Positions 36,920-45,124 of a stretch of DNA of 64,000 nt are shown here, piece by piece. The stretch's first letter is position 1. Each line of letters begins with the position of its first letter. Under the pieces are notes generated by a model, which searched no databases, was not told the DNA's origin, and saw nothing but the letters and a program-made list of their open reading frames with translations. Location of the stretch: the NCBI RefSeq assembly GCF_023156535.1, contig NZ_JALNMH010000001.1:434001-498000 (forward strand), read 5' to 3'. This stretch comes from Pseudomarimonas salicorniae (GTDB lineage Bacteria > Pseudomonadota > Gammaproteobacteria > Xanthomonadales > Xanthomonadaceae). A program made the position numbers and the translations under genes.

Positions 36920-37647
36920 GCACGCGGCGGATCGCCATGTGGTCCGGCCCGCGCAACATTTCGACGGCGATGATGCGCGCCTTCGAGAACCGCGAGGACT
37001 GCGAGGTCATCGACGAGCCGCTCTACGCCCACTACCTGGCCGAGACCGGCGCCGCCCACCCCGGCCGCGAGACGGTGATCGCGGCGGGCGAGACCGACTG
37101 GCGCCGCGTGGTGGAACGCCTGGTAGGGGACGCGCCGGGCGGGCATTCGCTCTGGTACCAGAAGCATATGTGCCACCACCTGCTGCCCGGCATGGGCACA
37201 GGCTGGATCGCCCGACTGGAGAACGTGTTCCTGATCCGCGACCCGGCCGAGGTGGTCGCCTCCTACCTGCGCACCCGCGACACCTGCAGCCCCGCGGAGA
37301 TCGGCATTCCGCAGCAGCGGGCGCTGTTCGAGCAGCTTTCGGCGGGTCCGAGCGGTGCGCCCGTTGTGATCGATGCCGGCTGCTTCCTTGCCGACCCGCG
37401 CGCCCAGCTGCAGGCACTTTGCGCGCGGCTGGGCATTGGTTTCAGCGAACGCATGCTGCGCTGGCCGCCCGGCCCCCGCGAAAGCGACGGCGTCTGGGCG
37501 CCGCATTGGTACCACCAGGTCTGGGCGTCCACCGGCTTTGCCGCACCGCAGCGACCGTCGGTGGAACTCGATGCCTCAGCGAGGCAGATCGTCGAGGCCT
37601 GCCGCCCGGACTACGAAACGCTGTTCGCCCATCGGCTTCTGGGCTGA
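36916..37647 (+). CDS. Sulfotransferase-family-like protein coupled to the aminotransferase
   Basis: This 243-residue protein has an N-terminal P-loop-like motif, MWSGPRNISTAMMRAF, resembling the 5'-phosphosulfate-binding loop of sulfotransferases. FLIRDPAEVVASYL matches the 3'-phosphate-binding region (R-D-P-x-x-V). It is therefore assigned to the sulfotransferase-like superfamily, but neither activity nor substrate is known. Overlap with the aminotransferase gene by four bases suggests a shared pathway or complex. The hairpin-rich repeat element begins 33 bases after its stop. Confidence 0.75.
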   Translation: MSTRRIAMWSGPRNISTAMMRAFENREDCEVIDEPLYAHYLAETGAAHPGRETVIAAGETDWRRVVERLVGDAPGGHSLWYQKHMCHHLLPGMGTGWIARLENVFLIRDPAEVVASYLRTRDTCSPAEIGIPQQRALFEQLSAGPSGAPVVIDAGCFLADPRAQLQALCARLGIGFSERMLRWPPGPRESDGVWAPHWYHQVWASTGFAAPQRPSVELDASARQIVEACRPDYETLFAHRLLG

Positions 37648-37791
37648 GGCGCGATTCGACTGCGTCGTGGGTAAATGGTTGCTTCGGGCGCATTCTTGCC
37701 GTTCGCCCTGGCCGGCGAAATGGGCCTTTCGGGCGAAGCCAAATCAAGAACAGGATCAAGAGCTTTCAGACCGACCTTCGGTCGGCCCGAG

Positions 37792-37890
37792 TCACTTTCT
37801 CTTGATCGGCACGAGCCGCGCAGGAGCGCGGCCGAACGCCGCAGGCGGCCCGAAGGGCGGCGGACAGGAGGTCCGCCGTAAGAGAAAGTA
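37792..37890. repeat. Hairpin cassette in the left arm of the element
   Basis: CACTTTCTCTT (37792-37802) and AAGAGAAAGT (37880-37889) are inverted and enclose 77 bases. These hold three GC hairpins in a row: CCGCGC-AGGA-GCGCGG, GCCGC-AG-GCGGC and GGCGGAC-AGGAG-GTCCGCC. The recurring AGGA loop ties them to the hairpins in the core. Confidence 0.65.
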
Positions 37891-38210
37891 ACCAAAGAGA
37901 AGCCGACCCGACTTCCGCGCCGTCATTGCTGCGCAATGCCGGTCCCCTGCGTTGCTCGGAATCCGGCGGCCGGCGTGAACTCGCGCATCCATGCGCTCAA
38001 ACATCCACGCCTTTCCCCGCCGGCTTCCTGCGCTACTCGGCGCTGCACACGGGACCCACGCGCAATGAGGTTTTCGAGATTCGAGGGCCACGTTCCGCGA
38101 CACGCCGCCTGAAAAGCTTCGGCCGACCGGTCCACAAGCTGTGCGGCCAGGAAGGCCGATCAATGGGCCCCCTGTCTGGCGGCGGGCGGGTGGAGGGTGA
38201 GCCGGTTAAA

Positions 38211-38340
38211 GGCGACGCATGCGTCGCCCCGGCGAACGCCACGGGCACGGAATGCCCGTGGCCGGACCTGCTGGAATAAGCATGGCCAGGATGGCCATGC
38301 CCAGCAGGAGCCCGCAGGGACGCGCGCACGATGCGCGCGT
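38211..38340. repeat. Run of four perfect palindromes in the core of the element
   Basis: Four inverted repeats follow in 130 bases: 38211-38228 (18-base palindrome centred on GCATGC), 38238-38262 (10-base arms, loop CGGAA), 38280-38300 (9-base arms, loop GGA) and 38320-38340 (9-base arms, loop CGA). The third is nested inside CCTGCTGG/CCAGCAGG (38267-38274 with 38301-38308). The last three have arms meeting the loop as CA ... TG, although the stem sequences differ. A fifth, GTTTTTCG/CGAAAAAC, follows at 38341-38376. Confidence 0.8.
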
Positions 38341-38450
38341 GTTTTTCGCCAGGACAAGGACGTGCTGTCGAAAAACCCCGGAGCCCGCACGCGAACCTGG
38401 AGGGCAGGAAGCCCGGAAGGCGCCTGACCGGGGTGCCCTTTCTCTTGGTT

Positions 38451-38478
38451 ACTTCTCTTTGGGCACGCAAAGAGAAGT
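38451..38478. repeat. Perfect 11-base hairpin in the right arm of the element
   Basis: ACTTCTCTTTG (38451-38461) and CAAAGAGAAGT (38468-38478) close a six-base loop. The same AGAGAA-rich sequence recurs inverted in the left arm. Confidence 0.75.
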
Positions 38479-38788
38479 GACTCGGGCCGGCCGAAGGACG
38501 GTTCGAAACGCCCTTGATGTTGATCTTGATCCGGCTCTGGATCCAGAAAAGAGGCCCCATTCGCCGGCCAGGGCGAACGGCAAATTTACGCCCGAAGCGC
38601 GCACCCGCATCACCCTTTCGATGAAGCCCGCCCGTCGCCTCGTGCCCGTCCAGGGTCCGTGGCGAATGTACAAGCCGCGCCCTGGCTTTTTCCTCGACAC
38701 GCTCTGCGAACCCGAGGAGCGGTGGGTCACCGGGGACCCCGTCCCGCCGCATGCAGTAGAGTGGCCGCGACCTCGGCATGCCGAATAC

Positions 38789-39520
38789 ATGCATCGCATC
38801 CTGATCGCCAGCTCGAAAGGCGGCTGCGGCAAGACCACGCTGGCGACCAACCTGGCGGTGGCGCTCGCCCATGCCGGTCAGCAAGTCTGCCTGGTCGATG
38901 CCGATCCTCAGGGATCGAGCCGCGACTGGATGTCGGCGCGCGGCGATCTGTTCCCGCCGGTGAACGGCTTCCACAGCGCCGACCCGGGGCAGGCGGTGAG
39001 TTTCGGCTGGTCGCTGCGGATTCCCGCCGGGACCGGGGCTTTGATCGTCGACACCCCCGCCGGTCTGCGGCCCAACCAGCTCGGGGAATTTCTTCGCCGG
39101 GTGGACCGGGTGCTGGTTCCGCTGCTGCCGTCGGCTATCGACCTGCGCGTATCCACGGGCTTCCTGACCGACCTCGCCGGTGCGCTTCCGGTGCGCCAGG
39201 GATTGGTCCAGGTCGCACTCGTTGCCAACCGCGTCCGGGCGCGCACCGTAGCGTCCCGGGCTCTCCCCGGTTTCGCAGCGGACACCCCGTTTCCGCTGCT
39301 CGGGCAGGTTCGCGACAGCCAGGCATTCGTCCTGGCCGGCGCTTTGGGCCGCGGGCTGTTCGACTATCCCGGCGCGGCGGTGGCCGCTGCCCGCGAGGAT
39401 TTCCATCCCTTGCTGGAGTGGATACTCGGTGATGCACATCCAACGTCGCCAGACACCGTCGAGGGGTCGGAGCCGCTGCCGGGCGACCCGGCTGGACGCG
39501 GACGGCGCCCGGAGGACTGA
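38789..39520 (+). CDS. Orphan ParA-family ATPase
   Basis: This 243-residue P-loop ATPase has the deviant Walker A motif ASSKGGCGKTTLATNLA near the N-terminus, CLVDADPQGSSRDW as Walker A'-type region, and LIVDTPAG as Walker B. ParA-family members partition DNA or position protein complexes. No parB or cargo gene is adjacent, so the cargo is unknown. The ATG at 38789 opens directly into the first beta strand; the frame stays open upstream into the repeat element, but that extension has no protein character. The last 30 residues are low complexity. Confidence 0.8.
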   Translation: MHRILIASSKGGCGKTTLATNLAVALAHAGQQVCLVDADPQGSSRDWMSARGDLFPPVNGFHSADPGQAVSFGWSLRIPAGTGALIVDTPAGLRPNQLGEFLRRVDRVLVPLLPSAIDLRVSTGFLTDLAGALPVRQGLVQVALVANRVRARTVASRALPGFAADTPFPLLGQVRDSQAFVLAGALGRGLFDYPGAAVAAAREDFHPLLEWILGDAHPTSPDTVEGSEPLPGDPAGRGRRPED

Positions 39521-39659
39521 TCCGGCGCGGGCACCGCAAAGCTCTGCCGGACGCCTGTTCGAAGGGATGACCTGACCGGCCACGCGGGTTGGGATCTTCG
39601 CGTCAGCCCCAACCTGTGGGGGTTCGAGGGCCGGCGGTCCCGCCCAGCGCCACTCGATC

Positions 39660-39696
39660 ATAGATACGATCTATGGGAACGTTAGGTTTAATCGAT
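39660..39696 (+). promoter_or_regulatory. OxyR-like binding site upstream of ahpC
   Basis: Four tetranucleotides spaced by exactly seven bases each match the OxyR pattern ATAG-N7-CTAT-N7-ATAG-N7-CTAT: ATAG (39660-39663), CTAT (39671-39674), TTAG (39682-39685) and CGAT (39693-39696). Fourteen of 16 conserved bases agree. The site ends 72 bases before the ahpC start and abuts a possible -35, TTGCTG (39697-39702). Confidence 0.7.
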
Positions 39697-39768
39697 TTGC
39701 TGCGTCGCAGCAGGAACGATAGTCTACGTCGATCGCTTCTCCCCACTTACACAAAAAGGACCCAAGCC

Positions 39769-40332
39769 ATGTCGCTTATCAACACCTCTGTGCCCGCCTT
39801 CAAGGTCAACGCCTACCACAACGGCAAGTTCATCGAAGTTACCGAGCAGAGCCTGAAGGGCAAGTGGTCGGTCCTGGTCTTCATGCCGGCGGCCTTCACC
39901 TTCAACTGCCCGACCGAGGTCGAGGACGCGGCGAACAATTACGCCGAGTTCGAGAAGGCCGGCGCCGAGGTCTACATCGTCACCACGGACACCCACTTCT
40001 CGCACAAGGTATGGCACGAGACCTCGCCGGCGGTGGGCAAGGCCGGGTTCCCGCTCATCGGTGATCCGACCCACCAGCTGACCCGCGCCTTCGGCGTGCA
40101 CATCGACGCCGAGGGCCTGGCCCTGCGCGGCACCTTCATCATCAATCCGGAGGGCGTGATCAAGACCTCCGAGATCCACGACAACGCCATCGCCCGCGAC
40201 ATGAACGAAACCCTGCGCAAGCTCAAGGCCGCCCAGTTCGTCGCCGCCAACCCGGGCCAGGTCTGCCCGGCGAAGTGGAAGGAAGGCGCCAAGGCGATCG
40301 CCCCGTCGCTGGACCTGGTCGGCAAGATCTAA
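39769..40332 (+). CDS. ahpC: Alkyl hydroperoxide reductase subunit C (peroxiredoxin AhpC)
   Basis: This 187-residue typical 2-Cys peroxiredoxin reduces H2O2, organic peroxides and peroxynitrite. The peroxidatic Cys is in FTFNCPTEVED (about residue 47) and the resolving Cys in GQVCPAKW near the C-terminus. The ATG at 39769 is preceded by AAAAAGGA and gives the family N-terminus MSLINTSVPAF. An OxyR-like site lies upstream and ahpF follows 140 bases downstream. Confidence 0.95.
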   Translation: MSLINTSVPAFKVNAYHNGKFIEVTEQSLKGKWSVLVFMPAAFTFNCPTEVEDAANNYAEFEKAGAEVYIVTTDTHFSHKVWHETSPAVGKAGFPLIGDPTHQLTRAFGVHIDAEGLALRGTFIINPEGVIKTSEIHDNAIARDMNETLRKLKAAQFVAANPGQVCPAKWKEGAKAIAPSLDLVGKI

Positions 40333-40426
40333 GGGACTGCAAGCCCCTGCCGACACGGACGTCGGCCCCCTTTCGCGGGTCCCGGGATCCGCACATCGAG
40401 TGCGCCACGCGCACCCCCGTCCCCCG

Positions 40427-40447
40427 CACTGCGGGGGACGGCCTCCC
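40427..40447 (+). terminator. GC hairpin between ahpC and ahpF
   Basis: A perfect stem, GTCCCCCGC and GCGGGGGAC with an ACT loop, lies in the ahpC-ahpF gap without a T-run. It could make the ahpF transcript less abundant than ahpC or stabilise the ahpC 3' end. Confidence 0.45.
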
Positions 40448-40472
40448 GCGCTTTGCCTGAAAGGAGTTTTCC

Positions 40473-42056
40473 ATGCTGGACGCCAATCTGAAGACGCAGC
40501 TGCAGGCCTATCTGGAAAAGGTCCGCCAGCCGATCGAGCTGGTCGCCACCCTGGATGACGGCGAGCGCGCAACCGAACTCGACGGCCTGCTGGCGGATGT
40601 CGCCGCGCTGTCGGAAAAGATTTCCTATCGCAAGGACGGCACCTCCGACCGTGCGCCCTCGTTCGAGATCCGCTGCGCCGGAAGCGATGTGGCGGTGGCC
40701 TTCGCCGGCATTCCGCTTGGCCACGAGTTCACCTCCCTGGTGCTGGCCCTGCTGCAGGTCGGCGGCCATCCGCCCAAGGTGGAGGAGGCGGTCATCGAGC
40801 AGGTCCGCGCCCTGAACGGCTCGTTCCACTTCGAGACCTACTACTCGCAGTCCTGCCAGAACTGCCCGGACGTGGTCCAGGCATTGAACCTGATGAGCGT
40901 GCTCAACCCGTCGATCCGCCACGTCGCCATCGACGGCGCGGCCTTCCAGGACGAGGTCGAGTCGCGGCAGGTGATGGCGGTGCCGTGCGTCTATCTCAAC
41001 GGTGAGGTCTTCGGTTCGGGCCGGATGAGCCTTGAGGAGATCCTCGCCAAGCTCGACACCGGCGCCGCGGCGCGGATGGCCGGCCAGCTCGACGCCAAGG
41101 AGGCCTTCGACGTTCTGGTGGTCGGGGGCGGCCCGGCCGGCGCGGCGGCGGCGATCTACGCCGCACGCAAGGGCATCCGCACCGGAGTGGTCGCCGAGCG
41201 CTTCGGCGGCCAGGTGCTGGACACGCTGGGCATCGAGAACTTCATCTCGGTCCGCGAGACCGAGGGCCCGAAGCTGGTCGCGGCGATGGAGGCGCATGTC
41301 CGCGACTACGAGGTCGACGTCATGAACCTGCAGCGGGCCAGCAAGCTGGTCCCTGCCTCGCAGAGCGCCGACGGCCTCAACGAGGTCCACCTCGAGAGCG
41401 GCGCCACCCTGCGCGCGCGCAGCCTGGTCATCGCCACCGGCGCCCGCTGGCGCGAGATGGGTGTGCCCGGGGAGGCCCAGTACCGCAACAAGGGTGTCGC
41501 CTACTGCCCGCACTGCGACGGCCCGCTGTTCAAGGGCAAGCGCGTGGCGGTGATCGGCGGCGGCAACTCCGGCGTCGAGGCGGCCATCGACCTCGCCGGC
41601 ATCGTCGCCAGGGTCACCCTGATCGAGTTCGACAGCAAGCTCCGCGCCGACGAGGTGCTGCAGCGCAAGCTGCGCTCGCTGCCCAATGTCGAGGTCATCC
41701 TGCATGCGCAGACCACCGAGGTGCTGGGCGACGGCCAGCGGGTCACCGGGCTGCAGTACCGCGACCGCGGCGATCTGGTGATGAATACCCTCGAGCTGGA
41801 AGGGATCTTCGTGCAGATCGGCCTGCTGCCCAACACCGAATGGCTGAAGGGCACCCTGGAGCTGTCTCCGCGCGGCGAGATCGTGATCGATGACCGCGCG
41901 CAGACCTCCCTGCCGGGCGTAATGGCTGCCGGTGACGTCACCACCGTGCCCTACAAGCAGATCGTGATTGCCATGGGCGAGGGCTCGAAGGCGGCGCTGT
42001 CGGCCTTCGATCACCTTATCCGCGTGCCGGTCGCCGGCGAGCGCGCCGCAGCCTGA
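40473..42056 (+). CDS. ahpF: Alkyl hydroperoxide reductase subunit F
   Basis: This 527-residue flavoprotein passes electrons from NADH to AhpC. The N-terminal thioredoxin-like pair carries the redox motif SCQNCPD (about residue 128). The thioredoxin-reductase-like remainder has the FAD motif [12 protein letters not shown] (about 216-227), the active disulfide CPHCDGP and the NAD(H) motif [12 protein letters not shown]. Length and order are standard. AAAGGAG precedes the ATG. It probably shares the OxyR-controlled promoter of ahpC. Confidence 0.95.
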   Translation: MLDANLKTQLQAYLEKVRQPIELVATLDDGERATELDGLLADVAALSEKISYRKDGTSDRAPSFEIRCAGSDVAVAFAGIPLGHEFTSLVLALLQVGGHPPKVEEAVIEQVRALNGSFHFETYYSQSCQNCPDVVQALNLMSVLNPSIRHVAIDGAAFQDEVESRQVMAVPCVYLNGEVFGSGRMSLEEILAKLDTGAAARMAGQLDAKEAFDVLVVGGGPAGAAAAIYAARKGIRTGVVAERFGGQVLDTLGIENFISVRETEGPKLVAAMEAHVRDYEVDVMNLQRASKLVPASQSADGLNEVHLESGATLRARSLVIATGARWREMGVPGEAQYRNKGVAYCPHCDGPLFKGKRVAVIGGGNSGVEAAIDLAGIVARVTLIEFDSKLRADEVLQRKLRSLPNVEVILHAQTTEVLGDGQRVTGLQYRDRGDLVMNTLELEGIFVQIGLLPNTEWLKGTLELSPRGEIVIDDRAQTSLPGVMAAGDVTTVPYKQIVIAMGEGSKAALSAFDHLIRVPVAGERAAA

Positions 42057-42070
42057 GTCACTGTCCGGGC

Positions 42071-42088
42071 GCGACCCGCGGGGGTCGC
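42071..42088 (+). terminator. Hairpin after ahpF
   Basis: Arms GCGACCC and GGGTCGC with a four-base loop lie 15 bases after the ahpF stop. There is no T-run. Confidence 0.35.
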
Positions 42089-42171
42089 CGTGCGGAACAC
42101 TCGCCGCGCCGTCCTGACCCGACGCGGGGATTGGGGAGCGGCTACGATTCGGGGCCCAATCCCTGGCCCTG

Positions 42172-43155
42172 ATGCCGATGCGCGCTTCGCCCCATCGCCT
42201 GATCCTCCCGACCCTGCTCCTGCTGCTGGCCGGCCTGGGCCTGTCTCCGGCCCTTGCAGCGCCGGCGGCCTGGCTGCCCCGCGCCGAGGGCACCGAGCTT
42301 CGAGTGCTGAGCTGGAACGTCGCCCGCGAGCAGCTGTTTGCCAACTGTTCGCGCAGCGCGCGGCTGCTGCAGATGGCCGAACCCGACGTCCTTCTGCTGG
42401 ACGAGATGGACCCCGGCGTCGATGCGCAGGCGCTGGCCGACTGGCTGGATGAGGTGCTGCCCGGAGCGCCCTGGCAGGTGGTCCTGGGCCGTGAGGCGGG
42501 CAACAGGGAGCGCGGCAGCATTGCCGCGCGCGTTCCGCTGCAGCGCGTCGAGGCCTTCGACCGCCTGCATTACAGCGAGGCCGAACAGGCCGACTGGATC
42601 GCCCGCGCACCCCAGCACGCCGAGCGCCTGCGCCGACAGCTACCGAATGGCGTTGCGGCGGCGGCTGCCCTGGCCCGGTTCGGCAACCGGTCCGTTCTGC
42701 TGGTTTCCTTCGACATGCAGTGCTGCGGGGACGCGCCGGACGGTTGGGAGGAAGCCCGCCGGCGTCGCGAGGCTGCGCTGATCCGCGCTGCGCTGGAGAC
42801 GGTGTTCAGCTCCGGCGTCGCGCTCGCCATCGTCGGCGGGGATGCGAATGCCGTGCAGGGGCCGGAACCGCTGCGTCGGATCGCCGGCTCCAATCCGGCG
42901 CTGGAGAGTGTTGAGGCCCGCCGAGAGGACGGCAGCGACTGGACCTGGGACGGTCGGGGAACCCCGTTTCCGAGCAGCAAACTGGATCATCTCTGGGTCA
43001 GCCCAGGGGTGTCCGCGCTGCAGGCCCGACTGCTCGATTCCGAGGCCTGGTCACCGGCGCTGCGCTCCCGGCTCGGCGTCCAAGAGGCATGGTCACGAGA
43101 ACAGTCGCCGCACCGGCCGATCGTGGTCGACCTGTTGCTCAGCCCGGGAGAATAG
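42172..43155 (+). CDS. Exported endonuclease/exonuclease/phosphatase-family protein
   Basis: This 327-residue protein starts with a signal peptide (cleavage near ALAAPA, about residue 30) and an EEP-fold domain. Recognisable elements are LRVLSWNVAREQLF, PDVLLLDEMDPG, IVGGDANAVQGPEPL and the final SPHRPIVVDLLL, where the fold's catalytic His is expected. The DNA/phosphate specificity of this family ranges widely, so function is open. MPMR provides two starts, 42172 and 42178. Confidence 0.72.
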   Translation: MPMRASPHRLILPTLLLLLAGLGLSPALAAPAAWLPRAEGTELRVLSWNVAREQLFANCSRSARLLQMAEPDVLLLDEMDPGVDAQALADWLDEVLPGAPWQVVLGREAGNRERGSIAARVPLQRVEAFDRLHYSEAEQADWIARAPQHAERLRRQLPNGVAAAAALARFGNRSVLLVSFDMQCCGDAPDGWEEARRRREAALIRAALETVFSSGVALAIVGGDANAVQGPEPLRRIAGSNPALESVEARREDGSDWTWDGRGTPFPSSKLDHLWVSPGVSALQARLLDSEAWSPALRSRLGVQEAWSREQSPHRPIVVDLLLSPGE

Positions 43156-43405
43156 TCCGGCGCGGTGCCCGCTGCGCCAGAGCGAGTCGCCGGCATGACT
43201 TCCCTCCCTGTCGCAACCGCTTGTTCCGGCGCACGCGCGCGAAGGGGCCGCCGCGCGTCGGATGCAACCCAACGATGTGTGAACCCGCTTCGGGTTAAGC
43301 CACCAGCAGGGTGCAGGTTCAGGGTTCGTTTCGCGCCGGATGCCCAGTCTGGCACCCGTCCCGATCTCGGGCCGATACGAACCACGTGAACAAGGAGTTC
43401 CACCC

Positions 43406-43972
43406 ATGAAGCGTTCCCTGCTTGCCCTCGCCGTGCTCTCGCTTCCGCTGGCTGCGGGCGCGGCCGACCTCAACTACAACTATATCGAGGGCGGATACAA
43501 CCAGCTGGATCCGGACGGAGGCGGCTCGGAGGCCGACGGCTTCGGCCTGAACGGCTCGGTCTCGCTCGGCCAGAGCCTGTTCCTGTATGGCGGCTGGTCC
43601 AGCAACGAGATCGACGGCACCTCCGCCGACATCGACGTCCAGCGCATCGGCCTTGGCTGGCGCAACGGGATCGGTGATCGCACTGACCTCGTGGTCAATG
43701 CCAACTACCTGAAGTTCGACGTCGACGCCGGCGGCGGTGTCGACTTCGACGCCGACGGCTACGAAGCCGAGGTCGGCGTCCGCCACGCCTTCGGCGATCG
43801 CTTCGAAGGCCAGGCTTCGCTCGGCTACGTCGATGGCGGGGATTTCAGCGGCACCTTCTACGGCAAGCTGACCGGCCAGTTCCGGTTCAACCAGAACTGG
43901 GGTCTGGTTGGCAGCACCGTCATCCGCGATGACGTGAAGGAATACTTCATCGGCCCGCGGCTGAGCTTCTGA
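43406..43972 (+). CDS. Ax21-family outer membrane beta-barrel protein
   Basis: This 188-residue protein has a signal peptide (cleavage AGA-ADL, about residue 20) and alternating strands of a small outer-membrane barrel that ends in F (GPRLSF). N-terminal DLNYNYIEGGY, the FDADGYEAEVGVRHAFGDRFEG repeat and the end FNQNWGLVGS match the Ax21 family of Xanthomonadaceae. Ax21 was once proposed as a sulfated immune elicitor and quorum factor, but that work was retracted; its role remains uncertain. AAGGAG precedes the ATG. A 15-base stem-loop follows. Confidence 0.87.
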   Translation: MKRSLLALAVLSLPLAAGAADLNYNYIEGGYNQLDPDGGGSEADGFGLNGSVSLGQSLFLYGGWSSNEIDGTSADIDVQRIGLGWRNGIGDRTDLVVNANYLKFDVDAGGGVDFDADGYEAEVGVRHAFGDRFEGQASLGYVDGGDFSGTFYGKLTGQFRFNQNWGLVGSTVIRDDVKEYFIGPRLSF

Positions 43973-43978
43973 CCGCTG

Positions 43979-44012
43979 TGCAGGCTGCATGGGGCGACCC
44001 ATGCAGCCTGCA
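43979..44012 (+). terminator. Perfect 15-base stem-loop with GCGA tetraloop after the Ax21-family gene
   Basis: TGCAGGCTGCATGGG (43979-43993) pairs without mismatch with CCCATGCAGCCTGCA (43998-44012) around GCGA, a GNRA-type tetraloop. It begins six bases after the stop codon. There is no T-run, so it may protect the 3' end rather than terminate. Confidence 0.55.
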
Positions 44013-44120
44013 GCCGCGCATGCCCCCGCTGCGGAGCAACCTGCGTCAAATCATAAGCTTGGCGGCTGGCACGGAAGCTGCTCGACAGGGGAACAAGAAA
44101 CCACTTCGGAGGATTCCACC

Positions 44121-44564
44121 ATGTTCCGTGTCCTTGCATCCCTGTGCCTGGCCACCCTGCTCACCGCCTGCGCCAGCAGCGGCGGCGGCGGTGGCTACGG
44201 CTATCGTGATGACTATCGCTACAACCGCTGCGAGCAATGCGGCGTCGTCGAGCGCGTCGAGGTCGCCCGCTACGGCGATGGCCGCACCAGCGGCGGTGGC
44301 GCCGTGGCCGGTGCGATCATCGGCGGCGTGCTTGGCAGCCAGGTAGGCAGTGGCCGTGGTCGCGATGCGGCCACGATCGCTGGTGCCGTAGCCGGCGGCG
44401 TGGCCGGCAATCGCATCGAGAGCGAGCGTCGCTCAAAGGATGTGTATGCGGTCTACGTCCGCATGGATGACGGCCGCCGTCGCGTCTTCGAGCAGCGTGA
44501 GCTCGATGGTCTGTATGAAGGCGCTCGGGTTGAAATCCGCAACGGCCGCGCCGTACAGATCTGA
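44121..44564 (+). CDS. Glycine-zipper (SlyB/17-kDa antigen-like) outer membrane lipoprotein
   Basis: This 147-residue lipoprotein has a signal peptide with lipobox LLTAC (about residue 17), a Gly/Tyr/Arg-rich linker, a glycine-zipper membrane segment (GGGAVAGAIIGGVLGSQVGSGRG ... AGAVAGGVAGNRIE, about 57-95) and a C-terminal SH3-like strand region with YAVYVRMDDGRRRVFEQ. Relatives are structural envelope lipoproteins of unknown exact role. CGGAGGA precedes the ATG. A good intrinsic terminator follows. Confidence 0.85.
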   Translation: MFRVLASLCLATLLTACASSGGGGGYGYRDDYRYNRCEQCGVVERVEVARYGDGRTSGGGAVAGAIIGGVLGSQVGSGRGRDAATIAGAVAGGVAGNRIESERRSKDVYAVYVRMDDGRRRVFEQRELDGLYEGARVEIRNGRAVQI

Positions 44565-44584
44565 GTCCGGGTCAACCGCGTTGG

Positions 44585-44623
44585 GCTTCGCCCCGCCGAT
44601 CAGCGAGCGGGGCGAAGCTTTCT
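44585..44623 (+). terminator. Rho-independent terminator of the glycine-zipper lipoprotein gene
   Basis: A perfect 12-base stem, GCTTCGCCCCGC (44585-44596) and GCGGGGCGAAGC (44607-44618), is followed by TTTCT. It starts 20 bases after the stop codon. Confidence 0.75.
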
Positions 44624-44644
44624 CCGGTGCCTGGTGCGCCGCGC

Positions 44645-45124
44645 CTAACGGGGGCGGCCATCCGTGATCCAGACCCCGCAACGCTTTTCCCACTGGGCCA
44701 GGCTGAAGTCGGGTTCTCCGTTGGCATCGCCGGAGTCGTGGACGCGGAGCTCGAACGTGTCCTGCTCTCCACCGATACGCGTCAACCGCAGGTAGGCCCA
44801 CTGGGTGGCCTGTTGTCCGGGTACCGGCCGGTCGGCAGAGCGGCCCACGGCGCTGACCAGGAACTCGTCGCCTCCCTGCAGGCTGCGCCCGGTGGCCGAG
44901 CGCGGGTGATGCAGCCGGCAGGCCAGCCGCCTCGGCGCCTCATCGCCGTTCTCCAGATCGACCTCGAAGAGGCTGGCAAAGGCCTGATGCGCCGGCATGG
45001 CCATCTCGCCCATCAGCATCAGCCGGGCCCCCGGAGCCACCTGGTCAAGCTGTTGTGCGCCTGCCCGCCCCGGGACGAGGCTTAGCAGGGTGCAGACCAG
45101 GCAGCCGAGCAGAGTAGTCTTCAT
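44645..45124 (-). CDS. Hypothetical exported protein
   Basis: This 159-residue protein begins with a signal peptide (cleavage after GRAGA, about residue 23) and has two cysteines in the mature part. The family is not recognised. The ATG at 45124 gives the signal peptide directly; 16 further upstream codons in frame are not credible. It is convergent with the glycine-zipper gene across that gene's terminator. Confidence 0.65.
   Translation of the reverse strand: MKTTLLGCLVCTLLSLVPGRAGAQQLDQVAPGARLMLMGEMAMPAHQAFASLFEVDLENGDEAPRRLACRLHHPRSATGRSLQGGDEFLVSAVGRSADRPVPGQQATQWAYLRLTRIGGEQDTFELRVHDSGDANGEPDFSLAQWEKRCGVWITDGRPR

Larger units (their letters stand above)
37681..38598. repeat. Non-coding element with nested inverted repeats
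   Basis: About 920 bases without a credible gene. The ends form an inverted repeat: 37681-37726 against 38553-38598, about 40 of 46 bases matching. Further in, 37772-37795 pairs with 38477-38500 (22 of 24), and the GAGAA-GTAACC-type segments at 37880-37902 and 38437-38462 pair with small indels. The two arms can thus fold back over some 160-220 bases around a core of about 530 bases. Both arms and core are filled with short perfect hairpins. No transposase is present, so it would have to be moved in trans, or be a structured RNA or nucleoid element. Confidence 0.75.

Noticed and set aside
38219-38788. Upstream extension of the ParA gene into the repeat element
   Set aside because: The frame is open but the translation of the hairpins and arms has no protein character, and a good ATG opens the ParA domain at 38789.
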